From contig CAKZPX010000137.1 in NCBI GenBank assembly GCA_937139435.1, forward strand, positions 1-14,496: a stretch of DNA of 14,496 nucleotides. Direction: 5' to 3'. The first letter of the stretch is position 1; the number at the start of each line of letters is the position of its first letter. A program made the position numbers and the translations under genes. The notes beneath the pieces were generated by a model. That model was given only the letters and a program-made list of their open reading frames with translations. It made no database searches and was not told the origin of the DNA. This stretch comes from an uncultured bacterium (lineage in GTDB: Bacteria > Hydrothermota > Tepidihabitantia > Tepidihabitantales > Tepidihabitantaceae). Below, piece after piece: positions 5,081-12,924 of the stretch.

Positions 5081-6205
5081 ATGAATGTTACCATTTTTGG
5101 TGCCGGTTTGATGGCACGGGCGGTCGCTTTTGATTTCGCCCGGCAGGATGATATCCAGCGGATATTTGTTGTTGATGTTGACCGCCGCCGTTTGCGGGCG
5201 CTGGAGCGCTGGCTGAAAAGCCCGAAAATAGAAACGGTGTCTGCCGAGGCAACCGATAGCGCCCTGCAAACACTTCTGCGCGACTGCGCGGTAGCGATAA
5301 GTTGCGTGCCTTATAATTACAATCTCAGACTCACCCGGCTCTGTATCGCTGCCGGAGTGAATTTCTGCGACCTGGGCGGCAATAATGACGTGGTGCGCCG
5401 GCAACTGGCACTGGACGCATCAGCACGACGTGCCAGGGTAACCGTTATCCCGGACTGCGGTCTGGCACCGGGAATGGTAAATGTGCTTGTTGCCGATGGT
5501 GTTGCGCGGCTGGATAAGACCGATGCGGTTCATATCCGGGTGGGTGGTCTGCCAGTAGCGCCCGAACCACCGCTTTTTTATAAACTTGTGTTTTCTGCCC
5601 AGGGGTTGTTAAATGAGTATGCGGAGCCGTGCCTGGTTTTGCGCCGGGGCAGGGTGGAGAAGGTAAAATCGCTGACTGGAGCAGAAACGGTTGTTTTTCC
5701 CGCACCATTTGGACCGCTGGAGGCGTTTCACACCTCGGGCGGCTCATCCACGCTGCCAGAGACCTTCCGGGGTAAGGTGCAAACACTTAATTATAAGACC
5801 ATCCGCTATCCCGGTCATCGCATCCTGTTTCAGTTGTTAATGCAGGCAGCGGTAGGCAACTGGCGCCGATATCCGAGACAGAAACTCGCCTGTGCCTTGG
5901 AAAGGGTGCTGAGTTTTGAGGAGAATGATGTGGTGCTTTTGCGGGTAGAGGTATCAGGAAAAAAGAACCGGCAGAATAAGACGATCCGCTATCAGTTGAT
6001 TGATTACGCTGACCAGAAAACCGGTCTGACCGCAATGATGCGCACCACCGGTTTTTCCGCTGCGGTTGTTGCCCTGCTTCTTGCCCGGGGTCTGGTAAAA
6101 GGTAAGGGCGTGCTCCCGGGAGAAAAGGCGGTTCCTGCCCGCCGGTTTATTGCCGAACTGCGGCAACGGGGATTGAATTTAAAGATATCCAGCCGGTCCG
6201 GTTAG
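5081..6205 (+). CDS. Lysine 6-dehydrogenase / saccharopine dehydrogenase-like oxidoreductase
   Basis: This 374-residue cytoplasmic enzyme has a Rossmann N-terminal domain (about 1-122): TIFGAGLMARAV (4-15) is the nucleotide-binding Gly loop, and VVDVD (30-34) supplies the acidic residue that tends to favour NAD. The C-terminal catalytic domain starts near IPDCGLAPGMVNVL (123-136). It carries HTSGGSSTLPETFRGK (217-232) and YKTIRYPGH (238-246), both characteristic of the lysine 6-dehydrogenase branch. That branch oxidises the epsilon-amino group of L-lysine to 2-aminoadipate 6-semialdehyde, which cyclises to piperideine-6-carboxylate. A saccharopine-forming or other amino-acid dehydrogenase is the main alternative. 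The ATG has an AAAGGG sequence about 7 bases upstream. GC content rises sharply compared with the endonuclease gene just before it. The last four bases overlap the end of the convergent GAF-protein gene. Confidence 0.8.
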   Translation: MNVTIFGAGLMARAVAFDFARQDDIQRIFVVDVDRRRLRALERWLKSPKIETVSAEATDSALQTLLRDCAVAISCVPYNYNLRLTRLCIAAGVNFCDLGGNNDVVRRQLALDASARRARVTVIPDCGLAPGMVNVLVADGVARLDKTDAVHIRVGGLPVAPEPPLFYKLVFSAQGLLNEYAEPCLVLRRGRVEKVKSLTGAETVVFPAPFGPLEAFHTSGGSSTLPETFRGKVQTLNYKTIRYPGHRILFQLLMQAAVGNWRRYPRQKLACALERVLSFEENDVVLLRVEVSGKKNRQNKTIRYQLIDYADQKTGLTAMMRTTGFSAAVVALLLARGLVKGKGVLPGEKAVPARRFIAELRQRGLNLKISSRSG

Positions 6206-6651
6206 ACCCTTTCGGCAAGTAACTGCGCTGCCGCCTCAATCAGGGCGATCTCGTCCCGGGTAAAGGCGTCCGCTCGGCTGGCATCAACCGCAATCTCACC
6301 CCAGAATTTACCTTCTTTGATTATCGGCACAACCAGTTCCGAACGGGTCTCGGAAAAGCAGGTGAGATAGCGGGCATCAGCGGTAACATCCGGCACCACC
6401 TCGGTGCGCATCGTTATCGCCACCGTGCCACATATCCCCCTGCCCACCGGAATCCGCTCAAACCCTCTGGGCTCTTTGCCCTGATACGGACCGAGCACCA
6501 GTTCTTTGCCCTGCAGTCGGAAAATGCCCACCCAGTTGAACTCGGGAAAGTTTTTGCGCAGGCTCATCACCACCCGTGCCTGGGCATCTTCGGAACGCTG
6601 ACTGGCGTTAACCAGTTGCCGCAACTCCTCCAGTTGCGCCTGGTATTTCAT
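6202..6651 (-). CDS. GAF-domain protein related to free methionine-(R)-sulfoxide reductase
   Basis: This 149-residue protein is a single GAF domain. FNWVGIFRL (38-46), VLGPYQGKEP (52-61), GRGICGTVA (70-78), VVPDVTADARYLTCFSETRSELVVP (85-109 as a region) and the tail DAFTRDEIALIEAAAQLL fit the fRMsr/YebR branch, which reduces free methionine-R-sulfoxide with thioredoxin. C74 and C98 are 24 residues apart, like Cys94 and Cys118 of the E. coli enzyme. The position matching Cys84, the usual resolving cysteine, is not Cys here (GFERI instead of a Cys-containing loop). One of the two Asp residues of the substrate-pocket DxD is replaced (AVD at 121-123). Activity is therefore uncertain and a ligand-sensing role is possible. 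The ATG overlaps the aminopeptidase stop as ATGA, so translation is probably coupled. Being last in the string, its stop overlaps the convergent dehydrogenase gene by four bases. Confidence 0.75.
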   Translation of the reverse strand: MKYQAQLEELRQLVNASQRSEDAQARVVMSLRKNFPEFNWVGIFRLQGKELVLGPYQGKEPRGFERIPVGRGICGTVAITMRTEVVPDVTADARYLTCFSETRSELVVPIIKEGKFWGEIAVDASRADAFTRDEIALIEAAAQLLAERV

Positions 6652-7751
6652 ATCAGAAACCTCCCGTTTTTCATTATCGGCTTGCCGTCGCCATAGACGG
6701 TAAACCCCTGTCTGGTATCACACACCATATCCCAGTGGATCACCGAGCGATTTTTGCTCCCGGTCTTGGGATAGCCGGTGCCCAGCGCCACATGCATCGT
6801 GCCACCGATCTTCTCGTCAAAAAGGATGTCCTTGGTAAAACGCTGGATGGAGTAGTTGGTGCCAAAGGCGAGTTCGCCAACCCGTTTTGCCCCTTCGTCG
6901 GTCGCCAGCATCGTGCGCAGGATGTCCTCACCCTTGTCCGCTGACGCCTCCACAACCTTGCCCTTTTGGAACACCAGCCGGATGTTCTCCACCTCTTTGC
7001 CCTGATAGATGACGGGAAAAGTGTAGCGGATAACACCTTCGGTGCGGTCCTCTTCTGGTCCGGTAAACACCTCGCCGTCCGGTAAGTTGTTGTGCCCATC
7101 GCAGTTCGCCCACTTCCTTCCCCGCACACCAAAGGTAATGTCGGTATCTTTGCCCACAATCCGGATGGTGTTCAGCCGGTTAAGTTTGGCAATCAATCGG
7201 CGCTGGCGCTGCGACACCTTCTGCCACTCCTTAATCGGGTCAGGTTTATCCAGCATGCCCGCCTTGAACACAAACTCCTCATACTCCACCCGCGACATCG
7301 CCGCCTCCTGTGCCAGGGCGTCGGTGGGAAAGTTGGTTAAAACCCAGCGCAGTTTGCCCTCTGCCTCCCGCTTGAGCCTTATCTGTAAAAGCTCCTTTCG
7401 CGCACACTGGTATTCAGCCATCTTCCGGGCATCAACATCGGTCATCTCCTTCATATTCCAGCCGCCCCGGACAAAAATCAGCGCATCCGCCTTCTCTACC
7501 TCCAGAAGGTCGGTGGGCGGGAGAAACCGTAATTGCCGGGGACTGGCATAACGGAAAAAGAGATAACTGGCATCAGCCAGATGGGTCCTTAATGTGACAT
7601 GGGCGCCAATCTTAAGCGCCTCTACCGCAAGCGCCTTTAACAGCTCCTCGGCATTCGCCGAACCGTATACCACCGCCCACTCACCCTTTTTCAGACGCAC
7701 GCTGTAATGAATCATCACCTTGGCGAGTTTTTCTATTCTCGGGTCAAACAT
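6648..7751 (-). CDS. M29-family metallo-aminopeptidase
   Basis: This 367-residue enzyme of the AmpS/AmpT/PepS type removes N-terminal residues from peptides in the cytoplasm and usually works as a dimer with two metal ions. The N-terminal domain (about 1-195) begins with the typical RIEKLAKVMIHYSVRLKKGE. The C-terminal catalytic domain carries the expected ligands in order: E227 (DGEVFTGP), E293 (GELAFGTN), H320 (GGTMHVALG), and H339 with D341 (VIHWDMV). All five are intact and the length suits the family. The ATG at 7751 has a near-perfect AAGGAGGT (complement of 7755-7762), the strongest ribosome site in the window, so expression may be high. It lies 22 bases after the MFS gene and shares ATGA with the GAF gene. 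Broad-specificity peptide breakdown is the likely role. Confidence 0.9.
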   Translation of the reverse strand: MFDPRIEKLAKVMIHYSVRLKKGEWAVVYGSANAEELLKALAVEALKIGAHVTLRTHLADASYLFFRYASPRQLRFLPPTDLLEVEKADALIFVRGGWNMKEMTDVDARKMAEYQCARKELLQIRLKREAEGKLRWVLTNFPTDALAQEAAMSRVEYEEFVFKAGMLDKPDPIKEWQKVSQRQRRLIAKLNRLNTIRIVGKDTDITFGVRGRKWANCDGHNNLPDGEVFTGPEEDRTEGVIRYTFPVIYQGKEVENIRLVFQKGKVVEASADKGEDILRTMLATDEGAKRVGELAFGTNYSIQRFTKDILFDEKIGGTMHVALGTGYPKTGSKNRSVIHWDMVCDTRQGFTVYGDGKPIMKNGRFLI

Positions 7752-7773
7752 TTTACCTCCTTATCATCTTATA

Positions 7774-9117
7774 TTAACCAATGTTTTTCTTTCGGGTCAG
7801 GAAAAACCCGACAATACAGGCAAGGACAACAAACAGCCCGAAACCAAAGAGCAAACGCCGGGGCGAAAAGAAGTTGGTCAGCTGTCCAATCAAAAGCGCT
7901 GCCAGGGCAAAGAGGAGATGAAGCAACCATTCCCGGGTAGAGAAAATCCTGCCCCGCACCTCTTCTGCCACCGCTTCATGCAACAGTGTGTCCATACCGA
8001 TATAAACCGGCGAGAGCGCCAAACCGGCGATAAATATCAACGGCGCCACCGGTGCAAATGTCTTTGATACTGCCAGACCGGCAACCACCAGCCCCATCAC
8101 CAGAAAGCACACCAGCAGTACCTTGTGCTTTTTTATCCGATGCCCGAGCGCGCCGTAAAGCAGTGAGGATAACAGCAGTCCGATCGAGCCAATCGCCGCC
8201 ACATAGCCAACGCCCTTTGTCCCCAGACCGACACCCCCCAGTTCCCGGGCGGACTGGATAATCGGCACATAAAGCACCACCACCGCCGCACCGAGAATCA
8301 CCATCAGAAGGATGGAACAGTAAACAAAAAGCACCGCTGGCTCATGCACCACCACCCGCAACAACTCCCTGACACTCTCCACCATCCGTGTCTGCTCCCG
8401 GATAAACAGTTTTACCTCCGGTTTGCCGTCTGGTGTGGTGTTGCGATTAACCGCCAGCCGGCGAAAGATAAATAGTAAAGAAACCACCGACACAAAGTAA
8501 GTCAAAGAATCAAGGTAAAAACCCGCAGTCCACACCGGTCTTATCCCCAGTCGTTGCCAGCCGCTCCAGTCAACAATCAACCCACCGAGCACCATACCAG
8601 CAAATGTCGCCAGCCGACCAACGATATTCATAAACGAGTTGGCACCGAGAACCTTTTCCTGACCAACCAGATTGGGAATTATCGCCAGTCGGGCGGTGTT
8701 AAAGAAAAGCCCGAAGAGAAAAACCACAAAGGCGATGACGTAAACCAGAGGCAATTGATTGGTAGTAATCGCGATCAGCGGTATCGCCAGCACAAGAACC
8801 GTGCGGAAGGAGTCGCAGACCACCATCACCTTACGCCGGTCCCAGCGGTCAACCAGCACACCAGCCAGCGGACCAAAAAGCACCGTCGGCAGGGCAACAA
8901 CCACCGAGAGATAAGAAATCGCCCGGGCGCTATCCCAGCCAAACCTGGCACTGAAATAGGCGATCATCGCCAGAAGCGCCATATAATCCAGTTTGTCACC
9001 AAAAAGGGAAAACGCCTGCGAGACCGAAAACACAACAAACTCCGGTATCCTCAATACCGGTAATAACTGGCTCTTATTTGCCGGTGGCTGCTCCACGACC
9101 CTGTCCGCCTCGGCCAT
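7774..9117 (-). CDS. MFS transporter (12 transmembrane helices, drug/metabolite efflux type)
   Basis: This 447-residue inner-membrane protein has about 12 hydrophobic segments. A short polar N-terminus precedes TM1 (SVSQAFSLFGDKLDYMALLA, about 31-50). The MFS motif A, GPLAGVLVDRWDRRK, lies between TM2 and TM3 (82-96). A second-half loop (GALGHRIKKHK) replaces the repeated motif. A polar central loop of about 40 residues (FRRLAVNRNTTPDGKPEVK onward) joins the two six-helix halves. The C-terminus is short and basic (TRKKNIG). The pattern fits the MFS_3/EntS-like group, whose members export small molecules using the proton gradient; the substrate cannot be told from sequence. It begins 6 bases after the glycosyltransferase stop, with only AGGG as a ribosome site, so coupling to that gene is likely. 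Export of a product of the neighbouring genes is possible but not shown. Confidence 0.85.
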   Translation of the reverse strand: MAEADRVVEQPPANKSQLLPVLRIPEFVVFSVSQAFSLFGDKLDYMALLAMIAYFSARFGWDSARAISYLSVVVALPTVLFGPLAGVLVDRWDRRKVMVVCDSFRTVLVLAIPLIAITTNQLPLVYVIAFVVFLFGLFFNTARLAIIPNLVGQEKVLGANSFMNIVGRLATFAGMVLGGLIVDWSGWQRLGIRPVWTAGFYLDSLTYFVSVVSLLFIFRRLAVNRNTTPDGKPEVKLFIREQTRMVESVRELLRVVVHEPAVLFVYCSILLMVILGAAVVVLYVPIIQSARELGGVGLGTKGVGYVAAIGSIGLLLSSLLYGALGHRIKKHKVLLVCFLVMGLVVAGLAVSKTFAPVAPLIFIAGLALSPVYIGMDTLLHEAVAEEVRGRIFSTREWLLHLLFALAALLIGQLTNFFSPRRLLFGFGLFVVLACIVGFFLTRKKNIG

Positions 9118-9123
9118 AATACC

Positions 9124-10281
9124 CTAAACCCTTTGATACCTTGGCACCGGATACCTCTGCAGCAACCCCTGATAAAAACCCTCCACCTTTTCTGCCACCC
9201 GTGCCCAGGAAAACTCCAGCGCCCGCTGCCTTCCTGCCGCACCAATCTGTTGTGCCAGTTCCCGCTCTTTTAAAAGCCGGACAATCGCCCGGGCAATCGC
9301 ATCCGGGTCACGGGGCGGCACAAGAAAACCCTGCTTGCCCGAGTCCATCACCGAGCGGTAACCATCAATGTCTGAGGCAACAACCGGTCTGCCCGTCGCC
9401 ATCGCCTCCAGTAAAACGATGCCAAAACTTTCATGCCCGATCGCCGGTGAACAGAACACATCACAACTGCGATAATAGCGTGGACGCAGTTCACCCGAAA
9501 TCAGACCTGCCCAGTGCACATGGTCTTCAACCTCTTTATCCAGATACCCTTTATAGGCGTAACCAAAAAGCCCGGTTCCCACCACGACCAGTTGCACATC
9601 CGGCACCTCCCGGACAATCGCCGGCAGCGCCATCAGGAGATACTTCAACCCCTTCCGGGGTTCAAACCGACCAAGGAAAAGAATCTTCGGGCGCCCGTTA
9701 TTCAACTCGGGAACCGGCGCAACATCGGGCGAAAAAAAGTCCACATCCACCCCGTTAGGGATAATACGGTATTCACCCGGAAAGTATTTTGCTGCCGAAT
9801 CCCTTGCCGCTACCGAGACCGCAATCCGTCCATGAATCGCCCGAAAATAGGGCAGGAGCGCGGAACGGGCAAGAGCATAACCGATACTCTTTTCATGAGT
9901 GGCATGAAATGTAAAGACATTAACCACCCGTGATACCCTTAATGCCACCAGCGGCAGGGTTGGTGCCAGTGAACCGTGCAGGTGAATTATCTCAAAACCA
10001 TTTTCCTCAAAAAACCTCTTAACCCGGGTAAAAGGTCTGAACACCACCGGCACCCGGGCAAAGGACTTGTTAGAGCGAATTATCAGACCCCGACCAACCC
10101 GGAACACCTGGTCTTCATCCGGCACACTGTCCAGACAGCCCAGTGCTGTTCCACCCACCTTGGTGGTGAGAATTTTGACCATATGACCCCGACGCCGTAA
10201 CTCTAACGCCAGATGATGAATGTGCTCGGCAATACCACCGATATACGGGTAGTAATTGTCGGAAACCATGCAGATGCGCAT
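9124..10281 (-). CDS. GT4-family glycosyltransferase (PimA-like GT-B)
   Basis: This 385-residue cytoplasmic or membrane-associated enzyme should transfer a sugar from a nucleotide donor to a lipid or saccharide acceptor. The N-terminal Rossmann domain opens with MRICMVSDNYYPYIGGIAEH (1-20), whose Gly-Gly loop holds the acceptor side, and has EIIHLHGSLAPTLP at 97-110. The hinge IIPNGVDVDFF is at 173-183. The donor domain has ILFLGRFEPRKGL (200-212), with the usual Arg205/Lys210 pair for the diphosphate, and HESFGIVLLE (283-292), the EX7E motif with E284 and E292. The pattern SCDVFCSP...GHESFGIVLLEAMATGRPVV is closest to phosphatidylinositol mannosyltransferase-like proteins, but many GT4 enzymes share it, so donor and acceptor are open. 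The ribosome site is a weak AAAGAAG. Length is normal and no key residue is missing. Confidence 0.88.
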   Translation of the reverse strand: MRICMVSDNYYPYIGGIAEHIHHLALELRRRGHMVKILTTKVGGTALGCLDSVPDEDQVFRVGRGLIIRSNKSFARVPVVFRPFTRVKRFFEENGFEIIHLHGSLAPTLPLVALRVSRVVNVFTFHATHEKSIGYALARSALLPYFRAIHGRIAVSVAARDSAAKYFPGEYRIIPNGVDVDFFSPDVAPVPELNNGRPKILFLGRFEPRKGLKYLLMALPAIVREVPDVQLVVVGTGLFGYAYKGYLDKEVEDHVHWAGLISGELRPRYYRSCDVFCSPAIGHESFGIVLLEAMATGRPVVASDIDGYRSVMDSGKQGFLVPPRDPDAIARAIVRLLKERELAQQIGAAGRQRALEFSWARVAEKVEGFYQGLLQRYPVPRYQRV

Positions 10282-10311
10282 CTTCTTTAAACCTGAACCG
10301 CCTGAAACATA

Positions 10312-11520
10312 TCAGCGGTTAAACGTCTCCAGACCCATCCGCACTATTTTTGCCGAACGCACCAGGTCGGCGGACTTCAACACATAGGCGATCCGCACCT
10401 CGTCCCTGCCCAGCCCGGGTGTGGCATAAAACCCATTTGCCGGTGCCAGCATCACCGTCTCGCCATCAAGGTTGAAATCCTTTAAAAGGAAGATAGCAAA
10501 CTCTTCGGCATTGGCAACCGGTAAACGAACAATCATATAAAACGCCCCGCGCGGTTTGAGAAATTTCACCCCGGGAATTTTTTCTAACTCTGCACAGAGC
10601 ACATCGCGCCGCTCCCGGTATTCGGCACGCACACTTTCAAAATAAGCGGGCGGAATCAGCGCTGCCCGCTGGGCAGCCAGCTGGTCAACCGTGGGCGGAC
10701 ACAACCTTGCCTGTCCGAACCTGAGCATTACTGCCATAAAATCCCGGTTCCTGCTTACCACACAGCCAATCCGGGCACCGCAGGCGCTGTAGCGCTTGGA
10801 GATAGAATCAACCATTACCGCCCGGTCTTCAACCCCCTTCAGATTCAGGACACTGATCGGTCTGGCGTCCTCATCGTATACAAACTCTCGATACACCTCA
10901 TCGCTGATAAGATAAAGGTTGAACTCCAGCGCCAGTTCCCGCAACAGTTCCATCTCTGCCGCTGAATAAACCACACCGGTTGGGTTACCGGGGTTGGAAA
11001 ACATAATCGCCCTGGTGCGGGGTGTAATTAAACGCACGAACTCCTCTTTTGAGGGCAGGGCAAACCCATTATCAGCCTTGGTGGTAATCGGCACAATCTT
11101 AACCCCGGACATCACCGCAAACCCCAGATAGTTTGTATAAAACGGCTCCGGAATAATTATCTCATCACCCGGGTCAGCAACCGCCTTCAGGGCAAAGGAA
11201 ATCGCCTCACTGCCACCGGTGGTCACCAAAATATCTTCCTCATTTACTTTGATCCCTGCCTGATGGTAATAATCCACCAGCGTCTGAATGTAACTCTTTA
11301 ACCCGGCAGAATGTCCGTATTCTAAAACCTTAATATCAACACCGCGATAACCGGTCATTATCTCCTCTGGTGTCGGGATATCTGGTTGACCGATATTCAA
11401 ATGGTAGACCTTAATGCCTTTTGCCTTTGCCTGCTCGGCATAGGGCACCAGCCGGCGTATCGGTGATGCCGGCATCAGACAGGCACGATTAGAAAGTCTT
11501 AATCCTCGCTCCTTATCCAT
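10312..11520 (-). CDS. PLP-dependent class I/II aminotransferase
   Basis: This 402-residue fold-type I aminotransferase exchanges an amino group between an amino acid and a 2-oxo acid in the cytoplasm. It shows LNIGQPDIPTPEEI (41-54), YGHSAGLKSYIQ (68-79), VTTGGSEAISFAL (99-111) for cofactor phosphate binding, SNPGNPTGVVY (175-185) with N179, ISDEVY (205-210) with D207 and Y210, the Schiff-base lysine K242 in SISKRYSACGARIG (239-252), and the carboxylate-binding R376 in DEVRIAYVL (373-381). The SKRYSACGARIG form, rather than SKTYxMTGWRIG, marks a subgroup of aspartate aminotransferase-like enzymes with uncertain substrate. The ATG is preceded by AAGGAGA about 6 bases upstream. Gaps to its neighbours are 15 and 30 bases, so it is co-transcribed with the M16 peptidase and glycosyltransferase. 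Confidence 0.9.
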   Translation of the reverse strand: MDKERGLRLSNRACLMPASPIRRLVPYAEQAKAKGIKVYHLNIGQPDIPTPEEIMTGYRGVDIKVLEYGHSAGLKSYIQTLVDYYHQAGIKVNEEDILVTTGGSEAISFALKAVADPGDEIIIPEPFYTNYLGFAVMSGVKIVPITTKADNGFALPSKEEFVRLITPRTRAIMFSNPGNPTGVVYSAAEMELLRELALEFNLYLISDEVYREFVYDEDARPISVLNLKGVEDRAVMVDSISKRYSACGARIGCVVSRNRDFMAVMLRFGQARLCPPTVDQLAAQRAALIPPAYFESVRAEYRERRDVLCAELEKIPGVKFLKPRGAFYMIVRLPVANAEEFAIFLLKDFNLDGETVMLAPANGFYATPGLGRDEVRIAYVLKSADLVRSAKIVRMGLETFNR

Positions 11521-11535
11521 CCGTATCTCCTTTCT

Positions 11536-12813
11536 CTATCCGCCCAAAATCTCCCCGACTTCCTTTTCTCCCACCGGTCCCACCACACCGGCATAGTAAC
11601 TGTCCTCTCCCAGTAATTCACCAACCAGTTGCGTGACCTCAGCTAACTCCAGGCGGTCGTAGCGCGCAAGTATCTCTTCCAGCGTTACCACCCGCCCGGC
11701 AATTAAATAACCGCGGGCAAGCCGCATCATCTGGCCTATTGAGCTTTCCGAACCGAGAACCAGTCCGCTCCTGATCATCGTCACCGCCCTTTTAAACTCC
11801 TCTTCGGTAATGCCTTCCCGGCGCAAACGCTCAATCTCTTCCCGCAGCACCGCTATACATCGTGCCAGCTTGCGATGCTCGGCAATAAAATAAATCCCTA
11901 ACAACCCGGAATCCTCATACAATTCAACAAAACTACCTATTGAATATACCAACCCTTCTGTCTCACGCAAGCGCTGAAACAACCTGGAAGACACACCGCC
12001 ACCCAGTGCCGTGTTAAGCACCGCCAGGGCATAGCGCCGGGGATCGGTATAAGCAAATGCCGGTCGTGCCAGACACACATAAACCTGGGACAGTTCGCGT
12101 CTGGTTCGGGTCAAAAACCCTGGTGACCGGAACTGAGCGGACTCCCGTACCGGACGCATCCCGACCTTTGCATCCAGCACCCTGACCATATCAACAACCT
12201 TTTGATGTTCAAGATCACCTACCGCAACCGCCACCGCACAACCCGCACCATACCTGCCCTGATAAAAACCGCCCAGATTGTTTTCATTAATCCTGTTGAT
12301 TGACTCCGCAGTCCCCAGAACCGTCTTTCCTAATGGCGCAGTGCCGTAAACCGCTTGCATAAGTAAATTTATCATACAGGACTCCGGGTCCTCTTCTCCG
12401 CTGTAAATCTCCTCCATAACCACCTGTTTTTCCTTTTCTAACTCTGGATTCCGAAACGCCGGTGCCCGCAGAATTTCTGTTAAAAGTCCGGTAACATCCG
12501 CCATGTTTTCACCTGGAAACCGGGCATAAAAGCAGGTTGCCTCTTTATCGGTAAATGCGTTAAGTTCTGCACCCCGGGATTCTGATGCAATGTTAATCGC
12601 CCGGGCATCCATCTCTTCGGTACCTTTAAATATCATATGCTCAATGAGATGGGTCATCCCTTCCTGTCCCGGCGGGTCGTCCCTGCTTCCTAAATGAAAT
12701 GCCACTCCCAGTGAGGCTGATTTTAGGTAACGCAGCCTTTCGGAAATAACAAACAAGCCACCCGGCAATCGGGTGGCTTGAATTTCACTTCCCGGGTTAG
12801 GTTCTGCCGCCAT
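11536..12813 (-). CDS. M16-family zinc peptidase (processing-protease-like)
   Basis: This 425-residue protein has two M16 halves. The N-terminal half carries the inverted zinc motif HLIEH (H55, E58, H59), followed by FKGTEEMDA and by the third ligand in VVMEEI (E134/E135), about 76 residues after H59 as in the family. ELNAFTDKEATCFYARF (83-99) is the conserved strand after the active site. The C-terminal half has LFQRLRETEGLVYSIGSF, matching the Arg/Tyr substrate-binding segment of active subunits. The absence of a signal peptide suggests a cytoplasmic peptidase of the PqqL/YmxG group. It follows pnp, an arrangement common in bacteria, with about 110 bases between them that hold a strong hairpin. 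The ATG has a modest AAGG site. All catalytic residues are present, so an active enzyme is expected; the substrates are unknown. Confidence 0.92.
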   Translation of the reverse strand: MAAEPNPGSEIQATRLPGGLFVISERLRYLKSASLGVAFHLGSRDDPPGQEGMTHLIEHMIFKGTEEMDARAINIASESRGAELNAFTDKEATCFYARFPGENMADVTGLLTEILRAPAFRNPELEKEKQVVMEEIYSGEEDPESCMINLLMQAVYGTAPLGKTVLGTAESINRINENNLGGFYQGRYGAGCAVAVAVGDLEHQKVVDMVRVLDAKVGMRPVRESAQFRSPGFLTRTRRELSQVYVCLARPAFAYTDPRRYALAVLNTALGGGVSSRLFQRLRETEGLVYSIGSFVELYEDSGLLGIYFIAEHRKLARCIAVLREEIERLRREGITEEEFKRAVTMIRSGLVLGSESSIGQMMRLARGYLIAGRVVTLEEILARYDRLELAEVTQLVGELLGEDSYYAGVVGPVGEKEVGEILGG

Positions 12814-12858
12814 AGAAACCTTATTTAAGCCAGCAGGTTTCTCAGCAGCTCCCCAACC

Positions 12859-12875
12859 AGACCCGAAGCGGGTCT
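12859..12875 (-). other. Strong stem-loop between pnp and the M16 peptidase gene
   Basis: On the minus strand, AGACCCG (12875-12869) pairs perfectly with CGGGTCT (12865-12859) around a CTT loop, giving a 7 bp stem in the 111-base gap after the pnp stop. No run of T follows on this strand, so it is not a classical terminator. It could be an RNase processing or mRNA-stability element that separates pnp from the rest of the transcript. The rest of the gap shows only a weak ribosome site for the M16 gene. Confidence 0.45.
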
Positions 12876-12924
12876 AACTCGCTTTTTAATTCCCTCCGGA
12901 ACGTAACACCAGATAACCACTTGC

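Noticed and set aside
9141..9933. Plus-strand open frames opposite the glycosyltransferase gene
   Set aside because: Pro/His/Arg-rich shadow translations; the minus-strand GT4 gene has all family motifs.
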